Shown here one piece after another: positions 1 to 7,837 of a DNA stretch of 64,000 nucleotides; the first letter of the stretch is position 1, and every line of letters begins with the position of its first letter. The stretch covers positions 1-64,000 of the forward strand of contig JAIEPT010000019.1 in the NCBI GenBank assembly GCA_019748295.1. The letters run 5' to 3'. The translations under genes and the position numbers were made by a program. Under the pieces are notes generated by a model. That model searched no databases. It saw only the letters and a program-made list of their open reading frames with translations, and was not told the origin of the DNA. Source of the stretch: Gemmataceae bacterium. GTDB taxonomy: Bacteria; Planctomycetota; Planctomycetia; Gemmatales; Gemmataceae.

Positions 1-76
1 GAAGGGAGAGGGGAGCCAGAAGCAGGCCCCTCTCCCGGGGGGAGAGGGGAGCCGGACTCTCCCTGCGGGAGAGAGG
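1..76. repeat. palindromic repeat family A inside valS
   Basis: Two hairpins built from CTCTCCC/GGGAGAG arms are separated by a gagccagaagcaggc-like spacer. The same arrangement lies in an intergenic gap at 6054-6128. Here it lies inside the valS reading frame and is translated without a stop into a Ser/Pro/Gly-rich stretch. Confidence 0.85.
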
Positions 77-1193
77 CCAGTTCGCCCATCTTCACGAACC
101 ATTGGTCCGAGAGCAGCGGCTCGATCGGCGATTTGCTGCGGTCGCTGTACTTCATCGGAATCTCGCGGTCCTCTTTTCCCTCGAAGAAGCCGAGCGATTC
201 CATGTCGGCCACCACGGCTTCGCGCGCCTTGTAGCGGTCGAGGCCCTGGTACTTGCTGCCGTTCTCGTTGATGGTGCCGTCGGGGTTGAGAATGTTGATC
301 ATCCCAATGTGCGGGTTGCGGGACCAGCAGGCGTAATCGTTCGGATCATGGGCCGGCGTCACCTTCACGCAGCCGGTGCCGAGCTTGGGATCCGCCAGCA
401 AAGCATCCGCGATGATCGGGATCTCACGGCCCACGAGCGGAATCGTCACCTTCTTGCCGATGAGGTGCTTGTAGCGTTCGTCGCTCGGATGCACGCACAC
501 GGCGGCGTCGCCGAGCATCGTTTCGGGGCGCGTGGTGGAGAAGCGGATGAACGTGCCTTGCTCGCCCACCACCGGATACTTGAACGTCCAGAAACTTCCC
601 TTGATGTCTTCCGTGTAGGTTTCGTCGTCGGCCACAGAGGTTTGGAGCTGGGTGTCCCAGTTCACAAGGCGTTTGCCGCGGTAGATGAGGCCGTCGCGGA
701 AGAGGTTGAAGAAGGTTTGCCGCACGGCGCGGGCGCAGGTTTCGTCGAGCGTGAAGCGGGTGCGTTCCCAATCGCAGGAGCAACCCATGCTGCGAAGTTG
801 GCCGAGGATGCGGGCCTCGTATTTGTCCTTCCATTGCCAGATGCGTTTCACCAGTTCGTCGCGGCCCAGGTCGTGGCGCGTCTTCTTTTCCGTCTGCATC
901 ACGAGCCGTTCCACCACGGCCTGCGTGGCGATGCCGGCGTGGTCGGTGCCTGGCATCCACATCGCGTTGTAGCCCTGCATGCGGCGCCAGCGGATGAGCA
1001 CGTCTTGCAGCGTGTTGTTGAGGGCATGCCCCATGTGGAGGGCGCCGGTCACGTTGGGCGGCGGGATGACGATGGCGAAGGGTTCTTTCGTGGCGTCGGG
1101 CCGAGCGTGGAAGAACTTTCGTTCGTCCCAAAACTTCGACCAGCGCTGCTGCGCTTCGCGGGGGTCGTATTGCTTCGGCAATTCCGTCGTCAT
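1..1193 (-). CDS. valS: valyl-tRNA synthetase, N-terminal part (runs off left edge)
   Basis: Charges tRNA-Val with valine in the cytoplasm. The minus-strand frame is open from the ATG at 1193 to the window edge (about 397 codons). The class I signature PPPNVTGALHMGHA lies near residues 44-57, followed by the typical ValRS stretches GTDHAGIATQ and FSTTRPETMLGDAAV of the editing domain. The last recognisable conserved block, SDQWFVKMGELA, is encoded at about 75-110. From there the frame runs into a GC-rich palindromic repeat (1-76) instead of the expected ValRS continuation, and stays open through it. Either the repeat is an in-frame insertion or the gene is damaged; the other side is outside the window. 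ValRS identity is certain, integrity is not. Confidence 0.93.
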   Translation of the reverse strand, partial: MTTELPKQYDPREAQQRWSKFWDERKFFHARPDATKEPFAIVIPPPNVTGALHMGHALNNTLQDVLIRWRRMQGYNAMWMPGTDHAGIATQAVVERLVMQTEKKTRHDLGRDELVKRIWQWKDKYEARILGQLRSMGCSCDWERTRFTLDETCARAVRQTFFNLFRDGLIYRGKRLVNWDTQLQTSVADDETYTEDIKGSFWTFKYPVVGEQGTFIRFSTTRPETMLGDAAVCVHPSDERYKHLIGKKVTIPLVGREIPIIADALLADPKLGTGCVKVTPAHDPNDYACWSRNPHIGMINILNPDGTINENGSKYQGLDRYKAREAVVADMESLGFFEGKEDREIPMKYSDRSKSPIEPLLSDQWFVKMGELASLPQGESGSPLPPGEGPASGSPLP

Positions 1194-1340
1194 CGTTCGC
1201 AATCCTTGTTGAAGCGAGCCGTTCGCCGCGGCTTACCAAGTCAAATTTATGGGCGGGCTCTCCCGAAGGAAGGACTGCGACGGGCGGACGCGGGTTCATC
1301 CGAAAGCATGGTTACCGTGTCGCTTCGGGCGTAGGTTCTT

Positions 1341-1416
1341 CCCTCACCCCCAGCCCCTCTCCCGGAGGGAGAGGGGAGAAAGAAGCTGCCCGCGCTCCGC
1401 TGCGCGTCGCGGCTAA
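1341..1416. repeat. repeat families A and G between valS and the ATP-grasp gene
   Basis: A family A hairpin (CCCTCACCCCCAGCC then CTCTCCCGGAGGGAGAG) at 1341-1382 is followed by family G (GCGCTCCGCTGCGCGTCGCGG) at 1390-1412, seen again at 14115-14199. Nothing coding is visible between 1194 and 1419. Confidence 0.8.
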
Positions 1417-1419
1417 CCC

Positions 1420-2295
1420 TCATGCGGCATCGAAACACACCAAGTCATCTCGCCAGCGGAGGTCAACGGCTTCGCCGTTTGCGACCTTCAGCCATGCATC
1501 CGCCAAGTTCGTTGTCGAGAGTTGCCGCATGCCGACGTAGGACGTCGTCAGCCGCGGGTTGATTTCGATGGCCCGATCGTCCGCGGCCGAATCGCCGAGG
1601 ACAAGGTCGACGCCCACCCATCCCAGCAGCCCGGGAATTCCGGCGAGTGCATGCCTTCCCAGGTTGATGGCTCGTTGTTCCAAAGAACTGGGCAACGGGA
1701 TGCGGCCGCCCAGGTATTGGAAGCACCCATCTTGCGTCAACGTTTGCTCGGCAGCGAGCATGGGAACCTGATCGCGCGGGCCGCATAGAAAGGCGATGCT
1801 CGCGGGCAATCCGGGGACGAATTCCTGCACGATGAACGCATCCGAAACACGTGCGGACAAGTTGTCGAAGCGCTGCGTATCCTGGGACCCGGCTCCAAAC
1901 CGCGGCTTGACGACCACGGAATCCCGCGTGGGACCATGCATGAACCGGGGCGTTGGAACGCCGCGCGACAGCCACCATTCCCCCAACGTTCGCTTGTCGG
2001 CAGCGAGCCGAATCGCCTCCGCCGAGCAGCCGAGCCATCGGCAATCCGCATCGCTTGCTTCACGTTGCAGGCGCTCGAGGATCCCGTCGAACTCGGGGGC
2101 GATCGCAAGAACGGCGTCGGCTTTCCGCACCAAGTCGCGAAACGCTGAAGCGGGGGTTTGCACCACCACGTCGGCAACGGCGGCGAAATCCTCGACGACG
2201 GCGCGGAGCATCGCGGCCCCCTCGCGCAAAAGCGAAGGGGCCGGACGTTCGCCCAGCCCCCCGGCCGTCACATGCTCGTAGATCAAAAGCCGCAT
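1420..2295 (-). CDS. ATP-grasp ligase, MfnD-like (tyramine/amino-acid ligase type)
   Basis: A 291-residue ATP-grasp enzyme, expected to join a carboxylate to an amine through an acyl-phosphate using ATP. Visible motifs are the lysine of VVKPRFGAGSQDT (about 145-157), FIVQEFVPGLPASIAF (about 172-187) and the metal-binding IEINPRLTTSYVGM (about 245-258). The N-terminus MRLLIYEHVTAGG matches the MfnD/ATP-grasp family found beside C1-carrier (methanofuran-type) genes in methylotrophs and planctomycetes. The ThuA-like gene just upstream ends 5 bases before this ATG, so they are probably co-transcribed. No other C1 genes are visible here, so the substrate is inferred only from family resemblance. 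Confidence 0.8.
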   Translation of the reverse strand: MRLLIYEHVTAGGLGERPAPSLLREGAAMLRAVVEDFAAVADVVVQTPASAFRDLVRKADAVLAIAPEFDGILERLQREASDADCRWLGCSAEAIRLAADKRTLGEWWLSRGVPTPRFMHGPTRDSVVVKPRFGAGSQDTQRFDNLSARVSDAFIVQEFVPGLPASIAFLCGPRDQVPMLAAEQTLTQDGCFQYLGGRIPLPSSLEQRAINLGRHALAGIPGLLGWVGVDLVLGDSAADDRAIEINPRLTTSYVGMRQLSTTNLADAWLKVANGEAVDLRWRDDLVCFDAA

Positions 2296-2299
2296 GGCG

Positions 2300-3313
2300 T
2301 CATCGAGCGCTCATCGCGTGATCGCTCGGCTTCGCACCCTTCTTGAAGCCATTGTTTCCGAACGGATTCGCCTTGAACTCGCCGACGATTTCCACATTGG
2401 ACTTCGCCGCGATCTGATCTTCCAGCCCCAGTGCCCAGTAGGTTCCGTTCACCATCATGCGACGCGTCCCCTCGGCCGTGAAGTCCTCCGAGGCGCCCAT
2501 CGTCGTGTTGAACACGCGGGCTTCTTTGCCGGATTCGCCCTTGTAGTTGCGCGTCCACGAAACGGGCATCATCGGATTGTTCTTCTTCCCCTCGACCGGG
2601 GCATCATCGAACTTCATCCCCTTCAGCACTTGCCCATAGACGATCGGCGTCGAGTTCGGCAGCGGCAGCGTCACGGTGTAGACGTCGGTCGTGCCCCAGA
2701 TGTCGCCGTCCTTGATGCCGCGAACGATCGGATGATCGGCCGCTTCCTTGGCGATGATGCCGCGGGTGCTTTCCTTGCCGTGACCTCCGTGATGGTTGAC
2801 CCAGCGTTCGCCCAGCACCTGTTTGCCGAAGCCCCCCGCGTAATCCTTGCCGCCGAAGCCGTTGCCGTACTTGGCGAACTTGCGGCCGTTCGGGATGTTG
2901 AAGGCATGGGTCGCGGTCCGCATGCCGATGACCGGCTTGCCCGATTCGACGTAGTCCACGATGTGCTGCATCTGATCGTCGGGCAGATTACGGAAGCGCG
3001 TGAAGATGATCATGAGATCCGCGGACTTGAGGGCTTCGAGACCGGGGATGTTGCTGACGTTCGGATTGATGGCGCCGTCCTTGTCGATGGCGAAGAGAAC
3101 GGTGCATTTGAATCCATGATGCTTGGCGAGGATTTTGCCGAACTGCGGCATCGTCTCCTCGGAGCGATATTCCTCATCGCCCGAAATGAGGACAACATGC
3201 TTCCCCTTGCCCGGCCCTTCGCCTCCTTCGTAGACGACCCATTGCGGTTCCTGGGCGGAGAGCGACGAAACGAGAGTGACGGCCAGCAAAGCCGCGGCCA
3301 ACATCGAACGCAT
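2300..3313 (-). CDS. secreted ThuA-like (trehalose-utilisation type) protein
   Basis: A 337-residue protein starting MRSMLAAALLAVTLVSSLSA, a clear signal peptide, so exported. The frame is open for 34 codons further upstream, but the ATG at 3313 directly precedes the signal peptide and is preferred. The ThuA/glutamine-amidotransferase-like fold is indicated by HVVLISGDEEYRSEE (about 38-52), LMIIFTRFRNLPDDQ and GKPVIGMRTATHAF. This family is abundant in planctomycetes, often in sugar catabolism, and the fold usually lacks the amidotransferase triad; the biochemical role is unknown. It ends 4 bp before the ATP-grasp gene, so translation is likely coupled. Confidence 0.87.
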   Translation of the reverse strand: MRSMLAAALLAVTLVSSLSAQEPQWVVYEGGEGPGKGKHVVLISGDEEYRSEETMPQFGKILAKHHGFKCTVLFAIDKDGAINPNVSNIPGLEALKSADLMIIFTRFRNLPDDQMQHIVDYVESGKPVIGMRTATHAFNIPNGRKFAKYGNGFGGKDYAGGFGKQVLGERWVNHHGGHGKESTRGIIAKEAADHPIVRGIKDGDIWGTTDVYTVTLPLPNSTPIVYGQVLKGMKFDDAPVEGKKNNPMMPVSWTRNYKGESGKEARVFNTTMGASEDFTAEGTRRMMVNGTYWALGLEDQIAAKSNVEIVGEFKANPFGNNGFKKGAKPSDHAMSAR

Positions 3314-3415
3314 CGGGGATTCCTCAATGGGGTGGGGAAAGTCGTCCCCTATTATCCATGGCTCGCGGGCGATTGCAAGAAACGGGGGAATCCCGCAATG
3401 GGCGTCTTGCACCAA

Positions 3416-3467
3416 CCCGAAGCGTAATGTAAGCGAGGGAAGACTTCGACCTCGCTAACGCTTCGGG
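3416..3467. repeat. large palindrome after a small gene, possible bidirectional terminator
   Basis: CCCGAAGCGT at 3416-3425 pairs with ACGCTTCGGG at 3458-3467, and an inner AGCGAGG/CCTCGCT stem extends it. It abuts the stop codon of the minus-strand gene ending at 3468 and lies upstream of the ThuA gene. It has no T-run, so it may be a repeat rather than a terminator. Confidence 0.65.
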
Positions 3468-3722
3468 TTAGTGCAGAAAGCCCTTGCGGCTCACGCCGAA
3501 CTGGTCGCCGACGGCGATGATGTTGCCCTCCGCGTCGAGGATGATCTCGATCACCTTCTCGCTATGCGCCTCGCGCCCCTCTTCGTCCGTCAGCGAGGTC
3601 GCGATTTTTCGCGTCTTGATGTCGATCAGACATGAGCGGACTTCATGGGGCCGCAACCTATGTAGCCCTCTCGCTCCGCGAGAGGTAAGCGGCAGAGCAC
3701 CACGCCGTCGCATGGCATTCAT
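3468..3722 (-). CDS. small conserved-looking protein with repeat-derived N-terminus
   Basis: The longest ATG frame gives 84 residues, but about the first 22 are encoded by palindromic repeat C (LTSRGARGLHR is its translation). A shorter form starting at a TTG at 3656 would give 62 residues: RPHEVRSCLIDIKTRK, EEGREAHSEKVIEII, EGNIIAVGDQFGVSRK. The C-terminal part reads as a compact beta-rich domain of unknown function. It lies downstream of, and on the same strand as, the 121-residue gene at 3781-4146, with the repeat between them. I do not recognise the family. The start codon is uncertain because of the repeat. Confidence 0.6.
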   Translation of the reverse strand: MNAMRRRGALPLTSRGARGLHRLRPHEVRSCLIDIKTRKIATSLTDEEGREAHSEKVIEIILDAEGNIIAVGDQFGVSRKGFLH

Positions 3723-3757
3723 CCGCTTACCTCTGGCGGAGCGAGAGGGCTACATAG
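3658..3757. repeat. palindromic repeat family C
   Basis: An inverted pair: CTATGTAGCCCTCTCGCTCC...GAGAGGTAAGCGGC and its complement, with about 25 bases between arms. A second copy is at 15734-15833. Confidence 0.9.
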
Positions 3758-3780
3758 CCTCGCTGGCGCGAGGGAACAGA

Positions 3781-4146
3781 CTAAACGGTTTCGGAAACGG
3801 TCGGCGGCATCGAGGTGCAGTTGCCCGGCATCATGCTCGGCTCAGCCGTCTTGCGGTAGCCGAGGGCGCGGAGCACTTCGAGCACCTCGCTCCATGTGGG
3901 GAACGGGCGGCGATTTTCCCGCTTGTACTGGTCCATCGCCTTCATGAATTCGATTTCTTCGATGTTGTAATCCCGTTCGCAGGTAGTTGGATCGATCTGG
4001 CGACGGCGTTCGCCTTGTTCATCCCGGCGGTCTTTTCCGCTTCGGCGGTCCACGGCGACAGGGATGACGCGCTTGCGGCGTTCATTGCCGCGGCGTTCGT
4101 GAACGAGAACATCGGGGAATTCGGCGGTATTTTCTTGCACGCTCAT
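3781..4146 (-). CDS. hypothetical charged protein, 121 aa
   Basis: Begins [19 protein letters not shown], followed by an Arg/Lys/Asp-rich stretch (about 17-50: [25 protein letters not shown]) and then a predicted helical segment, [20 protein letters not shown], with [15 protein letters not shown] (about 60-99). It has no membrane segment or signal peptide. The second half resembles a short helical module seen in small planctomycete proteins, but I cannot name it. It shares strand with the small gene at 3468-3722 and may be transcribed with it across repeat C. Function unknown. Confidence 0.72.
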   Translation of the reverse strand: MSVQENTAEFPDVLVHERRGNERRKRVIPVAVDRRSGKDRRDEQGERRRQIDPTTCERDYNIEEIEFMKAMDQYKRENRRPFPTWSEVLEVLRALGYRKTAEPSMMPGNCTSMPPTVSETV

Positions 4147-4206
4147 GGGGAACCTCGGTGTCGCGTCAAAGGGACCAAGCCGAAACTTGAGGGTTTGCGA
4201 CAGTAA

Positions 4207-4706
4207 AAACGCGATTCTTAACCAGCCATGTGAAGACTATACCTCATAATCCGGAAATAACAATTTTGGGCAGAACGATTTCAGCGAAACCTGGCGGGGA
4301 CTGCCGAATGGGCCGTAAGTAGCGATTCTCCAGGGCAATACGTGCGCTTTCTGTGACCCGCGCGTGCCATGCTTCGACGGATCCCTGGCCGGGCCGATCA
4401 AAGCTTCCGCTTCCACCGGCGAAGCATGCGAAGCTTCCGAGCGTTCGGCTCCCAATCGCTTGGGCTAAAACTTCAGTCTGGGGGCATGCTTGGGCGGTGA
4501 AAGCGGGCAGTTTGTTGGCCCCGGCCAGGGACCGCCCAAGCATGGCACACCGCGCCTACTTTTATGATCTAAACGATGTAAGCCAAACCCTCACCCCAGC
4601 CCTCTCCCGCCGCTTGCTTTAGCCGCCACTCCCCGGTTCTTGACACTTGCTCCCCTTACGGCGACGATGACTCCTCGCAAGCAAACCCCTCTGAAGGAAC
4701 CTCATC
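4207..4706. repeat. gene-free gap with repeat family F and half of family A
   Basis: 4348-4552 is a long nested inverted repeat beginning GTGCCATGCTTCGACGG and ending CCGCCCAAGCATGGCAC, with inner elements around GCATGCTTGGGCGGTGAAAG. A reverse-complement copy is at 11088-11249. 4587-4611 is the left half of family A (CCCTCACCCCAGCCCTCTCCC). ORFs here are translations of the repeats. A ribosome site (GAAGGAA) precedes the gene at 4707. Confidence 0.85.
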
Positions 4707-5924
4707 ATGCGTTTCGTAGCGGCGGCAGTGGCGTCGTTTCTCGCGGCTTCCCTTGGCTGGGCACAGGAAACCAAGGCGCCCATCCGCGTCACCATCAGCG
4801 TTCCCAAAGGCCAGGCCGAAAAGAAGTCGGCCGCCATCAACGTCGGCGGCAAGAAACTTTCTGCCCAATTGCTGCCCCCGAGCGTTTCGGTCACGGCCCA
4901 GCCCAAAGACGGGGAAGTCCTTCGCGATCTCTGCTTCCTTGCCGATGCGTCAAGCGACGGCGTCGCCACGCCGAAGATCGAATCGTTCGAAGAAGCTCTC
5001 GATCAAAACAGTCCCTCCTTCTCGTGGAAGAACGGCGACGACCACGACGACCTCAACCTCGGCGATCGGCCCGTCATGCGCTACATGCATCGCAAGTACG
5101 ACCCTTCGACCCCGGATGCCCGCAACAAGAGCTACAAAGTCTTTCACCACCTCTGGGATCCGGCCGGGAAGCGATTCGTCACCAACGGCGGACAGACCAA
5201 CGAGAACGCCACCGATACGAAGAAGCTGCTTTTCCCGCATCATCGCGGCCTGATGTTCGGCTTCAATCGAATCAGCTACGGCGAAAAGAAGTCGGCCGAC
5301 ACTTGGCACTGCACCGGCGACGCCCATGTCTCGCATGTAAAGACCCTATCCCAGGACGCGGGCCCCATCGTGGCGCGGCATGTCGTGCTGCTCACGTGGC
5401 ATGGCCCGAAGAACGAAGTCTTCGCGGAAGAAGAGCGGGAAATGACGGTGTGGAACGTGGGCGAAGGGACCGTCGTCGATTTCGCCACGCGGCTCAAGTC
5501 GAAAGTCGGCAAGGTCCGCTTGGATGGCGATCCGCAACATGCGGGCTTCCAGTTCCGCGCCCACAATGATGTCGCTGAGAAAACCGCGAAGCAGACGTAC
5601 TACCTCCGCCCCGACGGGAAGGATGCCCCCGGAAAAACCCGCAATTGGCCCGGCGACAAGACGCATATCAATTTGCCTTGGGACGTGGCGAGCTTCGTGC
5701 TCGACGATCAACGCTATTCGGTCGCCTACATCGACAGCCCGAACAACCCCGGCGAAAAGCGGCACAGCGAACGGGATTACGCCCGATTCGGCTGCTACTT
5801 CGAATACGGCCTTACCGAAGAGCGTCCCTTAGTGTTGAACCATCGCGTTTGGCTGGTCAAAGGCGAGCTGACGAAAGAGCAAGTCGATCGGCAACGCGGT
5901 TGGTTCGTGGGCGGCGGGCGGTAA
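4707..5924 (+). CDS. secreted PmoA-like (DUF6807) family protein
   Basis: A 405-residue protein with an N-terminal signal peptide (MRFVAAAVASFLAASLGWAQ). The remainder matches the planctomycete family annotated as methane oxygenase PmoA/DUF6807: RPVMRYMHRKYD, VFHHLWDPAGKRFVTNGG, LLFPHHRGLMFGFN, a WHC and H-rich central part, and PWDVASFVLDDQRYSVAYID with a conserved C-terminal ERDYARFGCYFEY. Despite the family label it is not a membrane monooxygenase subunit; it is a soluble beta-rich exported protein, often near sugar-related genes. The role is unknown. It is monocistronic, flanked by repeat F upstream and repeats B and A downstream. Confidence 0.87.
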   Translation: MRFVAAAVASFLAASLGWAQETKAPIRVTISVPKGQAEKKSAAINVGGKKLSAQLLPPSVSVTAQPKDGEVLRDLCFLADASSDGVATPKIESFEEALDQNSPSFSWKNGDDHDDLNLGDRPVMRYMHRKYDPSTPDARNKSYKVFHHLWDPAGKRFVTNGGQTNENATDTKKLLFPHHRGLMFGFNRISYGEKKSADTWHCTGDAHVSHVKTLSQDAGPIVARHVVLLTWHGPKNEVFAEEEREMTVWNVGEGTVVDFATRLKSKVGKVRLDGDPQHAGFQFRAHNDVAEKTAKQTYYLRPDGKDAPGKTRNWPGDKTHINLPWDVASFVLDDQRYSVAYIDSPNNPGEKRHSERDYARFGCYFEYGLTEERPLVLNHRVWLVKGELTKEQVDRQRGWFVGGGR

Positions 5925-5933
5925 AATAACATC

Positions 5934-6128
5934 CGCCAAGCCCCAGGGTAAGCGCAGCGCCCCCTGGGGATCAGACCGCGGTTTGATCCCCACCGTGCGC
6001 TGCGCTTACGGTGGGGCTTGGTGCACAACATCGACCTTGAGCACCGCTTACTCCCCTCACCCCCAGCCCCTCTCCCCAAAGGGGAGAGGGGAGCCAGAAG
6101 AAACAGCCACTCTCCCCACGGGGAGAGC
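5934..6128. repeat. palindromic repeat families B and A
   Basis: 5934-6029 is family B: CCAAGCCCCAGGGTAAGCGC inverted against GCGCTTACGGTGGGGCTTGG. 6054-6128 is family A with two hairpins. The terminal GGGGAGAG of the A repeat lies 6 bases before the ATG at 6134 and could serve as that gene's ribosome site. Confidence 0.9.
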
Positions 6129-6133
6129 GATGC

Positions 6134-7837
6134 ATGAAATGGATGCGCGTCTTCATCGTGGGCGGAATGATCGCGACCCTGGCGGCCGCGGGATTTTTGA
6201 CGCTGCGCGGATTGGGCGTGTTGGACGAAAGCGACCTGGGTCGGCCCCGAGCAGTCCCTCAAGGGGACCAGGAAATCGCCTATATCGCCCCCTCCACCGC
6301 AACCGATGGATGGGAACGCCTGATCGCCGCCATCAAACTGCTGAAAAAAGAATGGCGGCTCATTCATAACACTCCCGAAGACCTTCAGATCGACGATGAG
6401 CGGGCGTTTCTTCAATTGAGCGCCGAGGTTCCCGAGGTCGGCCTTTGGTTCGGCGACGGCGAAGGCGGGAAGCTCTGGGTTCGCTGGTACAAGCTCAGCA
6501 ATCTCAACGACAGCAAAAGCTGGATCCGCAAGCTCGCCCGCCGCGGCTCGCCCCCGTTGGCGATCGTGGGGGGCGATACGACGGACCGCGCTCTCGAAAT
6601 GTCGCGCGTCCTCGTCGGCGAGGCAGACAATTGGTCCGGACCCCCGCCCCTTTTCCTCATCACCACCGCGACGGCCGACCGCTACCTGCCCACCGATGCC
6701 GCCTCCGCCAATCTCAGCCATGATCGCTGGCCGAAGCTGCTCGACATCTACCGCGGACGATCCTTCCGATTCGCGTTCACCAACACCCGCATGGTGGATG
6801 CGGTGCTCGATTTCATTCATCAGCAGCCGACCGTGTGGGCCTCGCAATCGGTCGACGTCGCCCCGCGCGCGGGCATCGCGGGCATGGACGACTGGATGTC
6901 GCGGCTGGCCTTTGCGGGCGCCATGCAGCCGATCCATCCCTTTGTCGTCTACACGCTCGCCTGGTCGGACGACGGTTATTCCAAGGACCTCAGCGAGATC
7001 TTCTTCCGGCTCTCCGCCAATCGCTTTCGCGAAGACTACGGCGACAGCGGCGTTTCCAACATCATCGACAACTACGTGCTCTATAGCGCCGGCGATTACT
7101 ACCAACCCAATCGCCGCGAGGAGATCGCCGTCGGCTTGTTCCTCGCCGACGATCGCGTGATCGCGCAATCGAAACGCCTGCTCGTGCTCCCCACGGGCAC
7201 TCAGCGCGCCCGGCGATTCCTGCGGACGCTCTGCCGGCGGGCGCCGTTCGAAACATCGAAAACGGTCGTCGCGACCGGCGATTCGATCTCGTTCAACAGC
7301 GTCTACCGCGATCGCGATGTGGCCTGGAACATCCAGGACATGCCGGTGCCGATGGTCTTCTTCACCCATCGCAACCCAATCGACCGCAACGCCGGCTTCG
7401 GGAAGACGGAACGCAAGGGGGAACAACCTTCGACGACGGGGACGCAAGACCTCCTGCTCCACCGCGACATCTTCGAGGCGATCCTTCAAGCCGGCTTCGA
7501 GAAGGGCGAGCTCGTTGCCGACGGCGACAAGATGCGCGTGCGGTTGAAGCAAGCCATTTGGCACCAGGGCCGCGTTCGCAACCGGCTGATCCACCCCGCC
7601 GCCCAGGGAGCATTGCCCTTCTTCGACGACGAAGGCAATCGGGCCGCGGGGACGGGGGAACATGTCGTGTGGCTGCAGCCCAAACGGGACGGCATGCGCG
7701 TGCTGCCGGAAGCCATCCTCTCGGTCTGGCATGTCGATTCCGACGGTTCGCCGCCGCGCTGGGCGTTGACGGACGACCCGTTGCATGTTCGATACGACCG
7801 ATTGCAGGAAGCGTTTCAGGAGGGGGCCGGGCCATGA
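6134..7837 (+). CDS. membrane-anchored solute-binding-like sensory protein
   Basis: A 567-residue protein with one N-terminal hydrophobic segment (about 5-27: VFIVGGMIATLAAAGFLTLRGL), so anchored or exported. The body looks like a periplasmic-binding-protein fold: EIAYIAPSTATDGWERLIAAI near 46, PPLAIVGGDTTDRALEMS near 140-157 and VPMVFFTHRNPIDRN near 410-425 in alternating alpha/beta pattern. Its stop overlaps the start of a sensor histidine kinase (ATGA at 7834-7837), so the two are translationally coupled. It is plausibly the kinase's extracytoplasmic sensing partner. No ligand can be named. The start follows repeat A closely; no other convincing start is seen. Confidence 0.75.
   Translation: MKWMRVFIVGGMIATLAAAGFLTLRGLGVLDESDLGRPRAVPQGDQEIAYIAPSTATDGWERLIAAIKLLKKEWRLIHNTPEDLQIDDERAFLQLSAEVPEVGLWFGDGEGGKLWVRWYKLSNLNDSKSWIRKLARRGSPPLAIVGGDTTDRALEMSRVLVGEADNWSGPPPLFLITTATADRYLPTDAASANLSHDRWPKLLDIYRGRSFRFAFTNTRMVDAVLDFIHQQPTVWASQSVDVAPRAGIAGMDDWMSRLAFAGAMQPIHPFVVYTLAWSDDGYSKDLSEIFFRLSANRFREDYGDSGVSNIIDNYVLYSAGDYYQPNRREEIAVGLFLADDRVIAQSKRLLVLPTGTQRARRFLRTLCRRAPFETSKTVVATGDSISFNSVYRDRDVAWNIQDMPVPMVFFTHRNPIDRNAGFGKTERKGEQPSTTGTQDLLLHRDIFEAILQAGFEKGELVADGDKMRVRLKQAIWHQGRVRNRLIHPAAQGALPFFDDEGNRAAGTGEHVVWLQPKRDGMRVLPEAILSVWHVDSDGSPPRWALTDDPLHVRYDRLQEAFQEGAGP

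Noticed and set aside
4237-4622. Overlapping ORFs of 70-100 codons
   Set aside because: Entirely within inverted repeat F; the translated product is the repeat.
5795-7786. 663-codon open frame on the minus strand
   Set aside because: Shadow of the solute-binding-like and PmoA-like genes on the plus strand, caused by high-GC codon bias. Its protein has the Asp/His/Arg-rich noise typical of antisense frames.
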